Assembly: GCF_020164595.1 (NCBI RefSeq)
Contig: NZ_JAIQZE010000010.1
Location: 1-64,000 of the forward strand
Reading direction: 5' to 3'
DNA length: 64,000 bases
Origin: Psychroflexus longus
GTDB lineage: Bacteria > Bacteroidota > Bacteroidia > Flavobacteriales > Flavobacteriaceae
Positions 44,607-54,008 of this stretch are shown one piece after another. The stretch's first letter is position 1, and each line of letters starts with the position of its first letter. Below the pieces are notes generated by a model. That model made no database searches. It was not told the origin of the DNA and saw nothing but the letters and a program-made list of their open reading frames with translations. The position numbers were made by a program, and so were the translations under genes.

Positions 44607-46145
44607 TTAAAAATTACCAGGGTTTTTTATTATTTCTCTTGAGCGATTAATGTGGTTATCAAGCGTTTCCTTTTTCATTTTTTTGAGAAGACTCATCATC
44701 ATATTCATTCGCATATTTCCTTTAAAATGCTCTTGTTTTTCATAAAGAAAATTCCAGTATAAGTTGTTGAATGGACAGGCATCATCGCCTTCTTTTTTGC
44801 TTACCTTATACTTGCAGGACTTACAGTAGTTCCCCATTTTATTGATGTAACTCCCACTGGAAACATAGGGTTTGGTAGCTACGATACCGCCATCTGCAAA
44901 TTGACTCATTCCTCTCGTGTTAGTTAGTTCAACCCATTCGATCGCGTCTATATATACACCGAGATACCAAGCATCGACTTCATCTGGATCGGTCATGGTT
45001 AATAAGGCGAAGTTTCCTAAAATCATCAATCGCTGAATGTGATGCGCATAAGCGTCATCAAGACTTTGATTGACAGAATGCTTTAGGCAATTCATATCCG
45101 TTTCACCAGTCCAATAAAAATCTGGAAGTTTGTTGGTGTTTTTAAGTTCATTTTTGGACTTATAGCCAGGCATTTCTTTCCAATAAATACCTCTCATGAA
45201 CTCTCTCCAACCCAAAATTTGCCTTACAAATCCTTCAATTTGAGAAATATCAATATTTTCTTTATTCTCGTAATAATAATCTAATGTTGTTTCAATAACT
45301 TCTTTTGGAGATAACATCTTACTATTCATGGCAAAGGAAAGCCTTGAGTGAAATAAGAACTTCTGGTCGGTGTGAAGTGCATCTTCGTAGTCACCAAAAT
45401 GAACCAGTAAATTCTCACAAAAATAATCTAGCACTTTTAGGCATTCTTCTCTGGATGTAGGCCAAGGGAATTTGTTCTCGTCAATTCTCCCCATGGTTTT
45501 TACATCCATTGCCTTCAGTTGTTTCAAAACCCCACTGATGTCTTTATCAAAAGTTTTCGCCTCTGGTATAGATGGCTTTCCGGTCCATTTTTTACGATTG
45601 CTTTTGTCGTAATTCCATTCTCCACCTTCGGGTTTTTTGTCATTGAGCATCATTATCCCATGTTTCTTCCGCATATCTCTGTAGAAGTACTCCATGGTCA
45701 TTTCCTTTTTACCCTCGAAAAACTTTTCTATGTCTTCTCTTTTTGTGTAGAAATGCTCAGTGTCATAAGCTTCACTTGTAATATCTAACTTATTACAGTA
45801 AGTTTTTAACTTAATGTCAAGTCTATATTCGTCTGGATACAAATATTCAAAATGTTCAATATGTTCTTCCTTTAAGATTTGGTCAAGGTTGGATGGCAAA
45901 TTCTGTTGATTTTTCTTATCATCAATCTGATAATAAATCACTTGATGTCCTTTTTCTTTTAGCTCATTTGCAAAATTTCTCATGGATAGAAAGAAAGCCA
46001 CTACCTTTTGCACGTGATGTCTTACATAACCAGTTTCCTGTTGAGTTTCTGCCATGAAGTAAATGACGTTCTCATTTCTTTCCTGAAACCAGGAATGCTT
46101 GTGGTTTAGCTGGTCACCGAGTATAAATCGTAATGTTTTTTCCAT
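44607..46145 (-). CDS. Iron-sulfur bacterial photolyase / cryptochrome (PhrB-like, FeS-BCP class)
   Basis: This 512-residue flavoprotein belongs to the class whose studied members repair (6-4) photoproducts. RFILGDQLN starts the antenna domain, LTMEYFYRDMRKKHG and GWREFMRGIYWKEMPG mark the class, and four cysteines for a 4Fe-4S cluster are at 353 (MNCLKHSV), 441, 444 and 457 (YCKSCKY and ACPFNNLYW), at nearly the same places as in Agrobacterium PhrB. The frame stays open 54 codons upstream to a TTG at 46307, but the ATG at 46145 starts the protein at the family's normal position. It is the last gene of a cluster with a DASH cryptochrome. Confidence 0.93.
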   Translation of the reverse strand: MEKTLRFILGDQLNHKHSWFQERNENVIYFMAETQQETGYVRHHVQKVVAFFLSMRNFANELKEKGHQVIYYQIDDKKNQQNLPSNLDQILKEEHIEHFEYLYPDEYRLDIKLKTYCNKLDITSEAYDTEHFYTKREDIEKFFEGKKEMTMEYFYRDMRKKHGIMMLNDKKPEGGEWNYDKSNRKKWTGKPSIPEAKTFDKDISGVLKQLKAMDVKTMGRIDENKFPWPTSREECLKVLDYFCENLLVHFGDYEDALHTDQKFLFHSRLSFAMNSKMLSPKEVIETTLDYYYENKENIDISQIEGFVRQILGWREFMRGIYWKEMPGYKSKNELKNTNKLPDFYWTGETDMNCLKHSVNQSLDDAYAHHIQRLMILGNFALLTMTDPDEVDAWYLGVYIDAIEWVELTNTRGMSQFADGGIVATKPYVSSGSYINKMGNYCKSCKYKVSKKEGDDACPFNNLYWNFLYEKQEHFKGNMRMNMMMSLLKKMKKETLDNHINRSREIIKNPGNF

Positions 46146-46335
46146 TGCATCAATTTTTACAATCTTATTCTTTAATTTTCTACTACCTAAATAGCCCTGA
46201 TGGAAGCGATATCCTTGGCCTTTGAGTGACTTTGCAAACTGCTTTCTAAAAAGCGACTGATAAGAAGCTCTTTTATAAAGCCTAGTTTGCTGTAGCTCAT
46301 AGGGCAAGATTTAGCTGAGAGCAGGTTCCTGGCTC

Positions 46336-47646
46336 TTAGAACAAAGAGTCCTGCAACCAAGTTCTCTGGTACTTTCCGTTGGAATCATAACGATCTGCCT
46401 GGCTTTTTATATTGAATTTTCTGTCTCTAGGATCATTGCCCACTCCGGAGTTGTACATCCAGTTGCCCCAGTTGCTGTGGACATCATAATCCACCAACAT
46501 GGCTTCAAAATATGCAGCACCAATCCTCCAGTCCTGTTTCCATTCCTTTGCCCAGTAACTATTGACGTTTTGTCTACCGCGATTACTCATAAAACCAGTT
46601 TCACGAATTTCTATCATATTGGCATTGACAAATGATTCTGGAGTGTTACCATTAATCCATTGATTGATGGCTTTACTACTATTTCCCCAGTCATAATTCT
46701 TGTTGGTAATACCTTTCAACTGAAATATTTTGTTGCCGTGTTTAAGCGAAACATATTTGAAGTAATCTCTCCAGATGAGCTCAAATATCAACCAATAAGT
46801 ATCCTGATTTTTCTTAATTTTTTTTTCAAATTTTTTGACTTCATGATAAATAGAAACCGCTGAAATACTTCCGTTTGCAAGCCATGCAGAAAATTTGGAA
46901 CTGTAATCTTTGCCTAGCAAACCATTTCTGGTCTTTTTGTAATACTGTAGTTTCTTAGTATCCCAAAAATAATGTTGTAGGCGGTTCCAGGCTTCATTCT
47001 CTCCTCCATGAAATGGAAATGCTGTTCTTTCATCCATCTCAAATTCTTCTAAGCCTAAATCTTCAAGACCTGGTATTTTGGTTTCAATGTCCAATAAATC
47101 ATTGGAAGAACGAGCATCTGGGACAGGAATCTCACTCCTTACCTCACTTTGCTTTTCGCATTTCTTCCTGAAATTTGTGTAAACCTCTGGAATCTGACTA
47201 AAGTCGTCATATGGAACATCGTCCGGATGAAATAGGAATTGATTGTAGTTATCAACAAAATTAGATTTTGTTAGGGCTGACTTCACTTCGAGCTCTACTT
47301 GTTTTTCTTCCTTCGTCCATTCGGTTTGAAAAAAAACAGTCTTGATGTTATACTTTTCGTCGAGTTGTTTCAACACATTTACCGGCTCATCGTGCTCAAC
47401 TTGCAAGCTGATGTTTAGATTTTTCAGATTTGTGGAAAGTTGAGTAACCGACTCTATTAAAAATTTAGCTCTGTACTTTTCGGTTTTTTTAAAACCATAT
47501 TTTGTGGTTTCGTAATGTCTTGGATCGAAGCAATATAAGCCTAATACCGGTTCATCGTGTTGGCAAGCCTCATGTAATGATTTTTGATCTCTGGTGCGTA
47601 GATCATTTCTAAACCAAACTATATTTATGTCTTGTTTCTTCTGCAT
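46336..47646 (-). CDS. DASH-type cryptochrome
   Basis: This 436-residue flavoprotein has the photolyase antenna domain ([13 protein letters not shown] at the start) and the FAD domain. [14 protein letters not shown] near residue 53, [20 protein letters not shown] and [16 protein letters not shown] near the end are typical of CRY-DASH, which repairs CPD in single-stranded DNA or senses blue light. The Asn and Trp of SNWGNW that contact FAD and carry electrons are present. Its start overlaps the DUF2256 gene by 22 bases in another frame. Confidence 0.95.
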   Translation of the reverse strand: MQKKQDINIVWFRNDLRTRDQKSLHEACQHDEPVLGLYCFDPRHYETTKYGFKKTEKYRAKFLIESVTQLSTNLKNLNISLQVEHDEPVNVLKQLDEKYNIKTVFFQTEWTKEEKQVELEVKSALTKSNFVDNYNQFLFHPDDVPYDDFSQIPEVYTNFRKKCEKQSEVRSEIPVPDARSSNDLLDIETKIPGLEDLGLEEFEMDERTAFPFHGGENEAWNRLQHYFWDTKKLQYYKKTRNGLLGKDYSSKFSAWLANGSISAVSIYHEVKKFEKKIKKNQDTYWLIFELIWRDYFKYVSLKHGNKIFQLKGITNKNYDWGNSSKAINQWINGNTPESFVNANMIEIRETGFMSNRGRQNVNSYWAKEWKQDWRIGAAYFEAMLVDYDVHSNWGNWMYNSGVGNDPRDRKFNIKSQADRYDSNGKYQRTWLQDSLF

Positions 47647-47762
47647 TTTTCGCTACAATATTTTACGTTTTCCCAATTTTTTTCCCATTTCTTTCTCCAG
47701 GCAAATGGTAAACCACAAGTAGCACATATCTTCTCCGGTAGATTTACTTTTTTATGTGCCAT
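47625..47762 (-). CDS. DUF2256 zinc-ribbon mini-protein
   Basis: This 45-residue protein was read directly from the sequence: [20 protein letters not shown], then [20 protein letters not shown] and five more residues. Cys13, Cys16, Cys36 and Cys40 form CX2C and CX3C pairs expected to bind zinc. The pattern KICxxCGxPFxWRKKW with KYCSExCRR defines DUF2256, usually found beside photolyase and cryptochrome genes, function unknown. Its ATG overlaps the stop codon of the flavin reductase by one base and its end overlaps the cryptochrome by 22 bases, so all three are tightly coupled. Confidence 0.93.
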   Translation of the reverse strand: MAHKKVNLPEKICATCGLPFAWRKKWEKNWENVKYCSEKCRRNKT

Positions 47763-48400
47763 TATCTTTTCAAAGTTTTTAATGTTTTGTCTGGCCTTGC
47801 ATACTCGTACCTCTCAATGAGTTGAGTTTTTACATAGCCGTCTAAACCTATTATTCCTGCTGAATTTGCTTTTGCTAAATCTAAAAATCCGTCATTATCT
47901 TGTAATCCATCATCGAATGTGAGATGTTGAATTTCTCCAATAATTAGCCTGCAACCGTTTTCTTTGATGTAATATTCGTTGATGTATTTGCAGCCCATTT
48001 TAATTTTCGACTCTTTGACGAATGGGGCTTTGAAGTTATGAATGTATTCTTCGGTTAACCCTACTTTTTTGAACTCTGAATCTTCTTTCTCATACTTAGC
48101 TGAAGTTTGATGTGCTTTATCCACGAAATTTTCATTAATGTGATTCACTGTGAAAAACAAATTTTGACAGAAGTTATCGTACGAATGACGCTCTACAGTA
48201 GTAGGTCTCAACATGAAACTTAACATCGGTGGATTGCTACCCAAATGAATTACTGAATTAAAAACAGCTAAATTGGAAATCCCAGATCTTGAAACAGTGC
48301 CAATAAGATTCCCTGATTTAATACCTCCACACGAATTGATGAGGTGCATTCGCTCAATTCCAGGTAAGTTGATAATGTCTTCTTTTGAAAAATAAGGCAT
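47762..48400 (-). CDS. Flavin reductase-like (FMN-binding split barrel) protein
   Basis: This 212-residue protein resembles the DIM6/NTAB flavin reductase family, which binds FMN in a split barrel. [21 protein letters not shown] and [20 protein letters not shown] mark the FMN site and [20 protein letters not shown] follows. It probably supplies reduced flavin or acts on a small oxidised substrate. It is first in a TAATG-coupled chain to DUF2256 and the DASH cryptochrome, suggesting it serves the light operon. It lies 78 bases from the alkene reductase. Confidence 0.85.
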   Translation of the reverse strand: MPYFSKEDIINLPGIERMHLINSCGGIKSGNLIGTVSRSGISNLAVFNSVIHLGSNPPMLSFMLRPTTVERHSYDNFCQNLFFTVNHINENFVDKAHQTSAKYEKEDSEFKKVGLTEEYIHNFKAPFVKESKIKMGCKYINEYYIKENGCRLIIGEIQHLTFDDGLQDNDGFLDLAKANSAGIIGLDGYVKTQLIERYEYARPDKTLKTLKR

Positions 48401-48478
48401 AAAAAAAGGTCGAGTTTTAATCTACCTAAAAATAGATATTGTTCAATCATTTATTGTTAAAAATTAAACAAAATTAAA

Positions 48479-49579
48479 TTATTTCTGTTCTTCAAGTTTG
48501 GGATAGTCTGTATAACCTTCTTTACCAATTGCATAAAAGGTGTCCTGATCCCAGTCCTGCATTTCTGCATTTTTTTCAAATCTCACAGGTAAATCTGGAT
48601 TAGAGATAAATAATTTACCAAAAGCTACCATATCCGCATGGCTTTCTTCGATCACTTTATTTCCGCTATCCTGGTCAAAACCTGCATTGATCATAAGGTT
48701 TCCTTTGTATAAAGGTCTAAAGTGTTCAGCAATATTGCTTACCAGATAATCCTTTTCACTTACATCATTAAAAGGTTCTGACAAGTGGAGGTAAGCCAAA
48801 TCATACTCATTTAGCTTCTTGACGATATATTCAAAAGTTGGAATGGTTTCTTCATCAGCTTCCATCCCGAATATTCCATCTAGTGAAGGATTTAATCTCA
48901 ATCCTATCTTATTCTCTGGCATAAAAACTTTCACGGCGTTCAGTATTTCAAAAAGTATTCTAGCTCTATTCTCAATCGACCCGCCGTATTCATCTGTTCG
49001 ATGATTGGAAGATTTGTTAAAGAATTGATGTAGTAGATAGCCGTTGGAAGAGTGAATCTCTATACCATCAAAACCTGCGTCTACAGCATTTTTAGCAGCT
49101 CTTTTAAAATCCTGAACAGTTTGTTTTACTTCTTCTGTTGTCATAGCTCTAGGCTCTACAGTATCCTTAAAACCTTCTTCTGTAAAACATTGTGCGTTTG
49201 CATTAATTGCACTTGGGGCAACCGGTTTTTCACCATTATGAAAGTCTGGATGTGAAATTCTTCCTACATGCCATAACTGGACGAAGATTTTTCCATCCTC
49301 TTCATGAACTGCATCTGTCACCTTTTTCCATCCCTCAATCTGTTCTGGCAAATGAATGCCTGCCGTATTTATATACCCTCTGGCTTGATAAGATATTTGG
49401 GCACCTTCGCTTATAATTAGTCCTGCACTTGCGCGTTGTTTATAATACTCTGCGTGAAGGTCCGTAGGTGCATTATGCTTATTATTGGCTCGATTTCTTG
49501 TCATTGGAGCCATAATCACTCTATTTTTTAATTCCATATCGCCCATTTTAATAGGCTTTAGTAAAGCTTGATCACTCAT
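48479..49579 (-). CDS. Old yellow enzyme-type alkene reductase
   Basis: This 366-residue FMN enzyme reduces activated C=C bonds using NADPH and resembles NemA. NRVIMAPMTRNRA near the start binds flavin, QLWHVGRISHP near residue 105 and the catalytic His/Asn pair in IEIHSSNGYLLHQF near residue 185 are present, with GGSIENRARILFEI following. It heads the minus-strand light cluster; a TAATTTTG box at its 3' end (48476-48469) could drive the following genes separately. Confidence 0.95.
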   Translation of the reverse strand: MSDQALLKPIKMGDMELKNRVIMAPMTRNRANNKHNAPTDLHAEYYKQRASAGLIISEGAQISYQARGYINTAGIHLPEQIEGWKKVTDAVHEEDGKIFVQLWHVGRISHPDFHNGEKPVAPSAINANAQCFTEEGFKDTVEPRAMTTEEVKQTVQDFKRAAKNAVDAGFDGIEIHSSNGYLLHQFFNKSSNHRTDEYGGSIENRARILFEILNAVKVFMPENKIGLRLNPSLDGIFGMEADEETIPTFEYIVKKLNEYDLAYLHLSEPFNDVSEKDYLVSNIAEHFRPLYKGNLMINAGFDQDSGNKVIEESHADMVAFGKLFISNPDLPVRFEKNAEMQDWDQDTFYAIGKEGYTDYPKLEEQK

Positions 49580-49698
49580 TATTAAATATTTTTTTTGTAA
49601 ACTTAGTATTTATTAAAATCTAGTTAGTTAAGGCAATTATAAAAGAAACTTACTTTTATCTTATTAAGATATAATGATTTATTATACTAAAACAAATT

Positions 49699-50046
49699 AT
49701 GAATATTTCAGAAAATAATTTAAGCTGGTCCGATTTTCAAAAAGTAGATATGAGAGTTGGTACAATTCTCAAAGCTGAAGTATTTAAGGAAGCTAATAAG
49801 CCGGCAATAAAACTAGAAATTGACTTTGGAGAATTAGGAGTGAAGCGTTCTTCCGCACAAATCAACAGGCTGTATTCACCAGAGAATATCATTGGAAAAC
49901 AAATCATAGCTGTTGTCAATTTCCCACCCAAACAAATCGCTAACATGATGAGTGAGTGTTTGGTCCTAGCTGGAGTAGATAATGAAATTGGGATATCTCT
50001 TTTATCCCTAGATCATAGGTTAAAAAATGGAACTCGAATTTCTTAG
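49699..50046 (+). CDS. csaA: CsaA-like tRNA-binding domain protein (secretion chaperone)
   Basis: This 115-residue protein is a single OB-fold tRNA-binding domain of the CsaA type. FQKVDMRVGTILKAEVF, KPAIKLEIDFGELGVKRSSAQI and VVNFPPKQIANMMSECLVL match the family closely. In Bacillus CsaA is a protein-export chaperone; homologues also bind tRNA. It stands alone, convergent with aat, and the two stop codons overlap by four bases. Confidence 0.92.
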   Translation: MNISENNLSWSDFQKVDMRVGTILKAEVFKEANKPAIKLEIDFGELGVKRSSAQINRLYSPENIIGKQIIAVVNFPPKQIANMMSECLVLAGVDNEIGISLLSLDHRLKNGTRIS

Positions 50047-50690
50047 ACCTTGGAATTTAAAATGGTTAAAAAGTTATGCCTGCTTATTTCTTCTGCGCCA
50101 AGGCTTTCCAGATGCTTGGTATAAACCTGACAGTCTATAAGACTAATGCCATTTTTTTCCATATTTTTGACCAGGGTAATGAATCCATACTTCGACGCGT
50201 TGTCCGCCTCAGTAAACATGCTTTCTCCACAAAATACTTTTTTTTCTTTCAATAGAATTCCATAAAGACCACCAACAATTTTATCATCCTTCCAAACTTC
50301 AACAGATTTCGCTAATCCTGCTTCATGAAGTTTGATGAAACTCTCTATCATATCTTCAGTAATCCAGGTGCCGTCTTGTCGATCTCTATTAATGTTTGCA
50401 CATTTGCGCATCACATATTCAAAATCCTTGTTGTACGTCACTGTGAAGGCTTTTTCTTTAAAAAGCTTCTTCATAGATTTTGAGACTTTTAAGTTCTCAG
50501 GAAACAGTACCATCCGAGGATCTGGACTCCACCATAAAATAGGCTGCCCTTCCTCATACCATGGAAAAATTCCATTTTCATAAGCAACTTTTATACGTTC
50601 CAAACTCAAATCTCCTCCAAAAGCCAATAATCCTTTGTCGTCTGCAAATTTTGGATGTGGAAATATGATGTCTTTAGTGAGTTTATACAT
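50043..50690 (-). CDS. aat: Leucyl/phenylalanyl-tRNA-protein transferase
   Basis: This 215-residue enzyme adds Leu or Phe to N-terminal Arg or Lys of proteins, marking them for ClpAP. GIFPWYEEGQPILWWSPDPR near residue 42, GGLYGILLKEKKVFCGESMF and the start LTKDIIFPHPKFADDKGLLA are the family hallmarks. It follows the AtoE-like transporter gene after three bases, so the two form an operon. Confidence 0.95.
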   Translation of the reverse strand: MYKLTKDIIFPHPKFADDKGLLAFGGDLSLERIKVAYENGIFPWYEEGQPILWWSPDPRMVLFPENLKVSKSMKKLFKEKAFTVTYNKDFEYVMRKCANINRDRQDGTWITEDMIESFIKLHEAGLAKSVEVWKDDKIVGGLYGILLKEKKVFCGESMFTEADNASKYGFITLVKNMEKNGISLIDCQVYTKHLESLGAEEISRHNFLTILNSKV

Positions 50691-50693
50691 GTT

Positions 50694-52046
50694 TCAAAAA
50701 ATAAGTAATCCTGTTATAAAAATAAGACTCCCAACTATAAATAATATAAAAGTGAATGGGAAAATATCACTTGCTTTTAACTTGGTTATGGCAAGAAGCG
50801 GTAAAGCCCAAAAAGGCTGGAGCATATTTGTAATCTGGTCACCATAACTCAAGGCCATGATAATTTTGGGGAGTTGCACGCCAAGTTCTGTAGCAGATTG
50901 CAAGGCAATAGGTCCTTGTATTGCCCACTGCCCACCACCGCTGGGGACAAAAATATTTACGATACCAGAACTGATGAATGTAAAAATCGGTAATGTCGTT
51001 TCATTAGAAATACTAATAAAAAATTGGGCAAAGTTTATGGCCAGTCCACTTTCCTTCATCACCCCTATGATTCCAAAATAAAGTGGAAATTGAATTAAAA
51101 TCCCTGAAGCTCCTTTAATAGCTTCAGAAAGAGAATCCAGGTAACGAATGATGGATTTATGAAATAAAATCCCCAATCCAAGCATCAGGAAATTGAGCAT
51201 ATTGGGAGTGATATTGAGTTTTAGCAGATTCTCATGATACACCACGAAAAAGCATAAACTAATCAATCCTCCAAAAATTAAAGGTAAAAGCCTGTTGTTC
51301 TCCAGAGGATGCGCTGTTTTTTCTTCTGAATTTGATCCTACTTCACTTAAGAGATTAGAGACATCAAACCTGGAAGAGGATCTATGCTTTATGCATCTGA
51401 AAATTAATGGAACTACTAAAAGAATTACGACAAATATGATGATGTTGCTCCAGCTAAAGATAGTTTCAGAAGTAGATAGTTCTGAAGGAAAACCAGCAGG
51501 AATATCACTGATAATAGAATGTAGATGACCATTTTCTGAAGCCTTCAAAGGAGCTGAGCCAGATATGCCGCCATGCCAAACCATCATTCCAGAATAACCT
51601 AAAGCGCCAATGAGCGGATAGTTGATGTCCAGGTTTTCTTTTGCGGATTTCTCGCCAATTTTTCTGGCGAGTATGGCTCCAAAAATCAACCCTAAACCCC
51701 AGTTGAAAAATCCCATTAGCATGGTGCTTACGCTTACTATGACGATGGCAGTTTTGGTGTCTGTTACGCCTTTTGTTATTAATTCAAGAAGTTTATTTAC
51801 AGGACTACTTAAAACAAAAACATGACCAAGAACTAAAATTAGCATCATTTGGTAGCCAAAAACCAATAGATCTTGATTCCATATTCCAGATTGCCAGGCT
51901 TGTAATGTGGAAACTACTTGGGAATGGTCACCAGAGAAATCGCCGAAGACAAAAGCTAAAACAAGAGTAAGCAAAGTAAGTCCAATACTCAAGGTAAAAG
52001 GTGAGGGGAGTACTTTTGCAAAAAAGAGTTCGAGTTTAGCGATCAA
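50694..52046 (-). CDS. Short-chain fatty acid transporter (AtoE family)
   Basis: This 450-residue membrane protein with about ten or more helices belongs to the AtoE short-chain fatty acid transporter family. LPSPFTLSIGLTLLTLVLA, GFFNWGLGLIFGAILARKIG, YSGMMVWHGGISGSAPL and the late FVPSGGGQWAIQGPI are typical. A role in acetoacetate or butyrate movement is inferred from the family only. The start is TTG at 52046; no ATG precedes the first helix. aat follows immediately. Confidence 0.9.
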   Translation of the reverse strand: MIAKLELFFAKVLPSPFTLSIGLTLLTLVLAFVFGDFSGDHSQVVSTLQAWQSGIWNQDLLVFGYQMMLILVLGHVFVLSSPVNKLLELITKGVTDTKTAIVIVSVSTMLMGFFNWGLGLIFGAILARKIGEKSAKENLDINYPLIGALGYSGMMVWHGGISGSAPLKASENGHLHSIISDIPAGFPSELSTSETIFSWSNIIIFVVILLVVPLIFRCIKHRSSSRFDVSNLLSEVGSNSEEKTAHPLENNRLLPLIFGGLISLCFFVVYHENLLKLNITPNMLNFLMLGLGILFHKSIIRYLDSLSEAIKGASGILIQFPLYFGIIGVMKESGLAINFAQFFISISNETTLPIFTFISSGIVNIFVPSGGGQWAIQGPIALQSATELGVQLPKIIMALSYGDQITNMLQPFWALPLLAITKLKASDIFPFTFILFIVGSLIFITGLLIF

Positions 52047-52077
52047 CAGATAATGGTTATTTCAAAAATTCTGAAGT

Positions 52078-52113
52078 AAAAATAAAAAAAGCTCTAGATA
52101 AACGTCTAGAGCT
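52078..52113 (-). terminator. Terminator after the DUF3127 gene
   Basis: On the minus strand AGCTCTAGA / TCTAGAGCT pair across a short loop (bases about CGTTTA) and are followed by a U-rich run. It separates the DUF3127 gene from the AtoE-aat operon. Confidence 0.85.
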
Positions 52114-52138
52114 GTAAGTATTTGTTATTGAATACGAG

Positions 52139-52513
52139 TTAAAATGGCAAATCATCCTCGTCATCATCATTCAGGTCCTGTACAGGTTCAAATTGATCCG
52201 ACGGTGGCACTGGAGGAGCTCCAGCTGAATTACTTTGCTCCAAGTTCTCAATTCTCCAACCATTTAAAGAGTTGAAGTATTTGGTTTCTCCTTGTGGACT
52301 TACCCACTCACGACCTCTTAAATTAATCCCTACTTTCACGTTTTGTCCAACATTGAAATTATCTAATAAGTTGGTTTTATCCTGAACAAATTCAATAAGA
52401 ATATGTTGAGGGTATTGTTCTTCTGTGGTTACAACCATCTCTCGTTTTCTGAAACCATTACTTCCAAATTCTTTGGTTTCTCCTAAGACTTTAATTTTTC
52501 CTTGTACTTCCAT
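52139..52513 (-). CDS. DUF3127 protein with an SSB-like acidic tail
   Basis: This 124-residue protein is a DUF3127 family member (KIKVLGETKEFGSNGFRKREMVV, near residues 5-27; REWVSPQGETKYFNSLNGWRI, near residues 71-91), predicted to be a small OB-fold-like beta-barrel. Its last residues DDDEDDLPF strongly resemble the protein-docking tail of bacterial single-strand DNA-binding protein (usually DDDIPF), preceded by a flexible Pro/Gly linker. It may therefore bind single-stranded DNA or partners of SSB. It is two bases after the flavin reductase stop. Confidence 0.88.
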   Translation of the reverse strand: MEVQGKIKVLGETKEFGSNGFRKREMVVTTEEQYPQHILIEFVQDKTNLLDNFNVGQNVKVGINLRGREWVSPQGETKYFNSLNGWRIENLEQSNSAGAPPVPPSDQFEPVQDLNDDDEDDLPF

Positions 52514-52515
52514 AA

Positions 52516-53388
52516 TTATTGTTTTGCGAGTAAAATATTTAAAGCTTTTTCAAGCTCATTTTTTTCTATATATTCCTGAGCGATCACATGTATGCGCTCA
52601 TCAGTGCTTTCTTCTATAAAATGTTCTAAATCATTTTCAGAAATAAATTTTTGAATTAAAACTTTGTCAGGTAATTCTTCAATATTTCCAAGTTTCCCCA
52701 AATCGTTTCCTGTTAGAATTTTACTTAGCCTCACAGATTTCGGTAATTGGTCAACACCAATTCCAGTTTTATGTATAGGCTTTTCAACTTCAAACATGCC
52801 TTCATTTGCTCTGGAATACCAGTTACCACCCATTCTGGACACTAAGTCTATTTTATGTTGATCGATGTGCAAACCTTCATCCAGTAAATCTTCTCTAACG
52901 TGAATTTTAACCACCTCGGCAACTACAAGATTTCCTGCACCGCCTTCTTCTCCAAGTGAGATAATGTCATTGACCATACACTCATATTGTACCGGAGATT
53001 CTTTTACTCTTGGTGGTTTCACTAAATCCGATTCTAGCATTGTAAAGCCAGCCTTTTCAAATTCATTTATACCTTGAGCGTATTCTGTACTTGAGAGTGA
53101 GACTTGCTGAACCATATCCCAATTGACAACATTGATGACTACTTCTTTTGCCTCCATTGAATTTTCCAAGGTATGCTTTATGGAATTATCCCTAACGCGC
53201 CTCACGGGTGAAAATATTAAAATAGGTGGCTTAGCGCTAAAAACGTTGAAAAAACTGTAGGGAGATAAATTAGGTTTCCCATTCTTATCGACGCTGCTCA
53301 CAAAAGCAATAGGTCTAGGTCCTACAGAACCAGAAAGAAGTCCGTAAACGTTTTTAGTTTCCAGTTCTGAAGGCAAAAAACTTTTCAT
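52516..53388 (-). CDS. Flavin reductase family protein with a C-terminal extension
   Basis: This 290-residue protein has the FMN-binding split barrel (SGSVGPRPIAFVSSVDKNGK, near residue 19; LSPYSFFNVFSAKPP follows) and a C-terminal helical extension of about 75 residues after residue 215. It resembles DIM6/NTAB flavin reductases used for FMN or riboflavin-dependent partners. A TACCTTTG promoter box on the minus strand is at 53409-53402. It is the first of two genes with DUF3127. Confidence 0.88.
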   Translation of the reverse strand: MKSFLPSELETKNVYGLLSGSVGPRPIAFVSSVDKNGKPNLSPYSFFNVFSAKPPILIFSPVRRVRDNSIKHTLENSMEAKEVVINVVNWDMVQQVSLSSTEYAQGINEFEKAGFTMLESDLVKPPRVKESPVQYECMVNDIISLGEEGGAGNLVVAEVVKIHVREDLLDEGLHIDQHKIDLVSRMGGNWYSRANEGMFEVEKPIHKTGIGVDQLPKSVRLSKILTGNDLGKLGNIEELPDKVLIQKFISENDLEHFIEESTDERIHVIAQEYIEKNELEKALNILLAKQ

Positions 53389-53468
53389 GCTTGAATTTTT
53401 ACAAAGGTAATTAATCTCTTTTGGAATTTCTTTTCAGAAAAGATCTCACTTAAAAAAAATACCTGGAG

Positions 53469-54005
53469 CTAGATTTTAAAAAAGCTAAACACAGAATTTC
53501 CATATCTTCTTTGTTCAGAAAAGGTATCGATATGTTCCAGCTTTGTATGTTTTGAGTGTTCAATAATGAGCAAACCATCCTCATTCAAAAGTTTACGTTC
53601 TCTTATAGTATTTTCAATCCTTTCAAATTCTTCCAGAGGAATTCCATAAGGAGGATCTGCAAAAATAAGATCTGCTTTCTGAGGTGTTTTCTCTAAAAAA
53701 TCAAAAACATCACTTTTTATAATGTTTAAATTCAAATCTAATTCTTCAGAAGTTTTGGTCAAAAATTTAATGCAGTCATAATTTGAATCCACAGCAGTAA
53801 TGCGTTGAGTTCCTCTTGAAATAAATTCAAAAGAAATACTTCCTATCCCTGCAAAAAGGTCAATTACTTCTAAATCTCTAAAGTGCAATCTGTTATTCAG
53901 AATGTTAAATAAACCTTCCTTGGCCATGTCTGTAGTTGGCCTTACAGGAAGTTTCTTGGGAGCTATAATTCTTCGTCCCTTAAGACTGCCAGATACAATT
54001 CTCAT
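53469..54005 (-). CDS. rsmD: 16S rRNA (guanine966-N2)-methyltransferase
   Basis: This 178-residue enzyme methylates G966 of 16S rRNA. The start MRIVSGSLKGRRIIAPK, VRPTTDMAKEGLFNIL, VIDLFAGIGSISFEFISRG for S-adenosylmethionine and the catalytic DPPYG in LIFADPPYGIP are all present. It follows DUF3822 after three bases, as often in this phylum. Confidence 0.95.
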   Translation of the reverse strand: MRIVSGSLKGRRIIAPKKLPVRPTTDMAKEGLFNILNNRLHFRDLEVIDLFAGIGSISFEFISRGTQRITAVDSNYDCIKFLTKTSEELDLNLNIIKSDVFDFLEKTPQKADLIFADPPYGIPLEEFERIENTIRERKLLNEDGLLIIEHSKHTKLEHIDTFSEQRRYGNSVFSFFKI

Positions 54006-54008
54006 ATG

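Noticed and set aside
46146-46307. Extension of the iron-sulfur photolyase to a TTG start at 46307
   Set aside because: Family members begin about where the ATG at 46145 lies and the extension has no recognisable homology. The extension is listed as a finding but the annotation uses the ATG.
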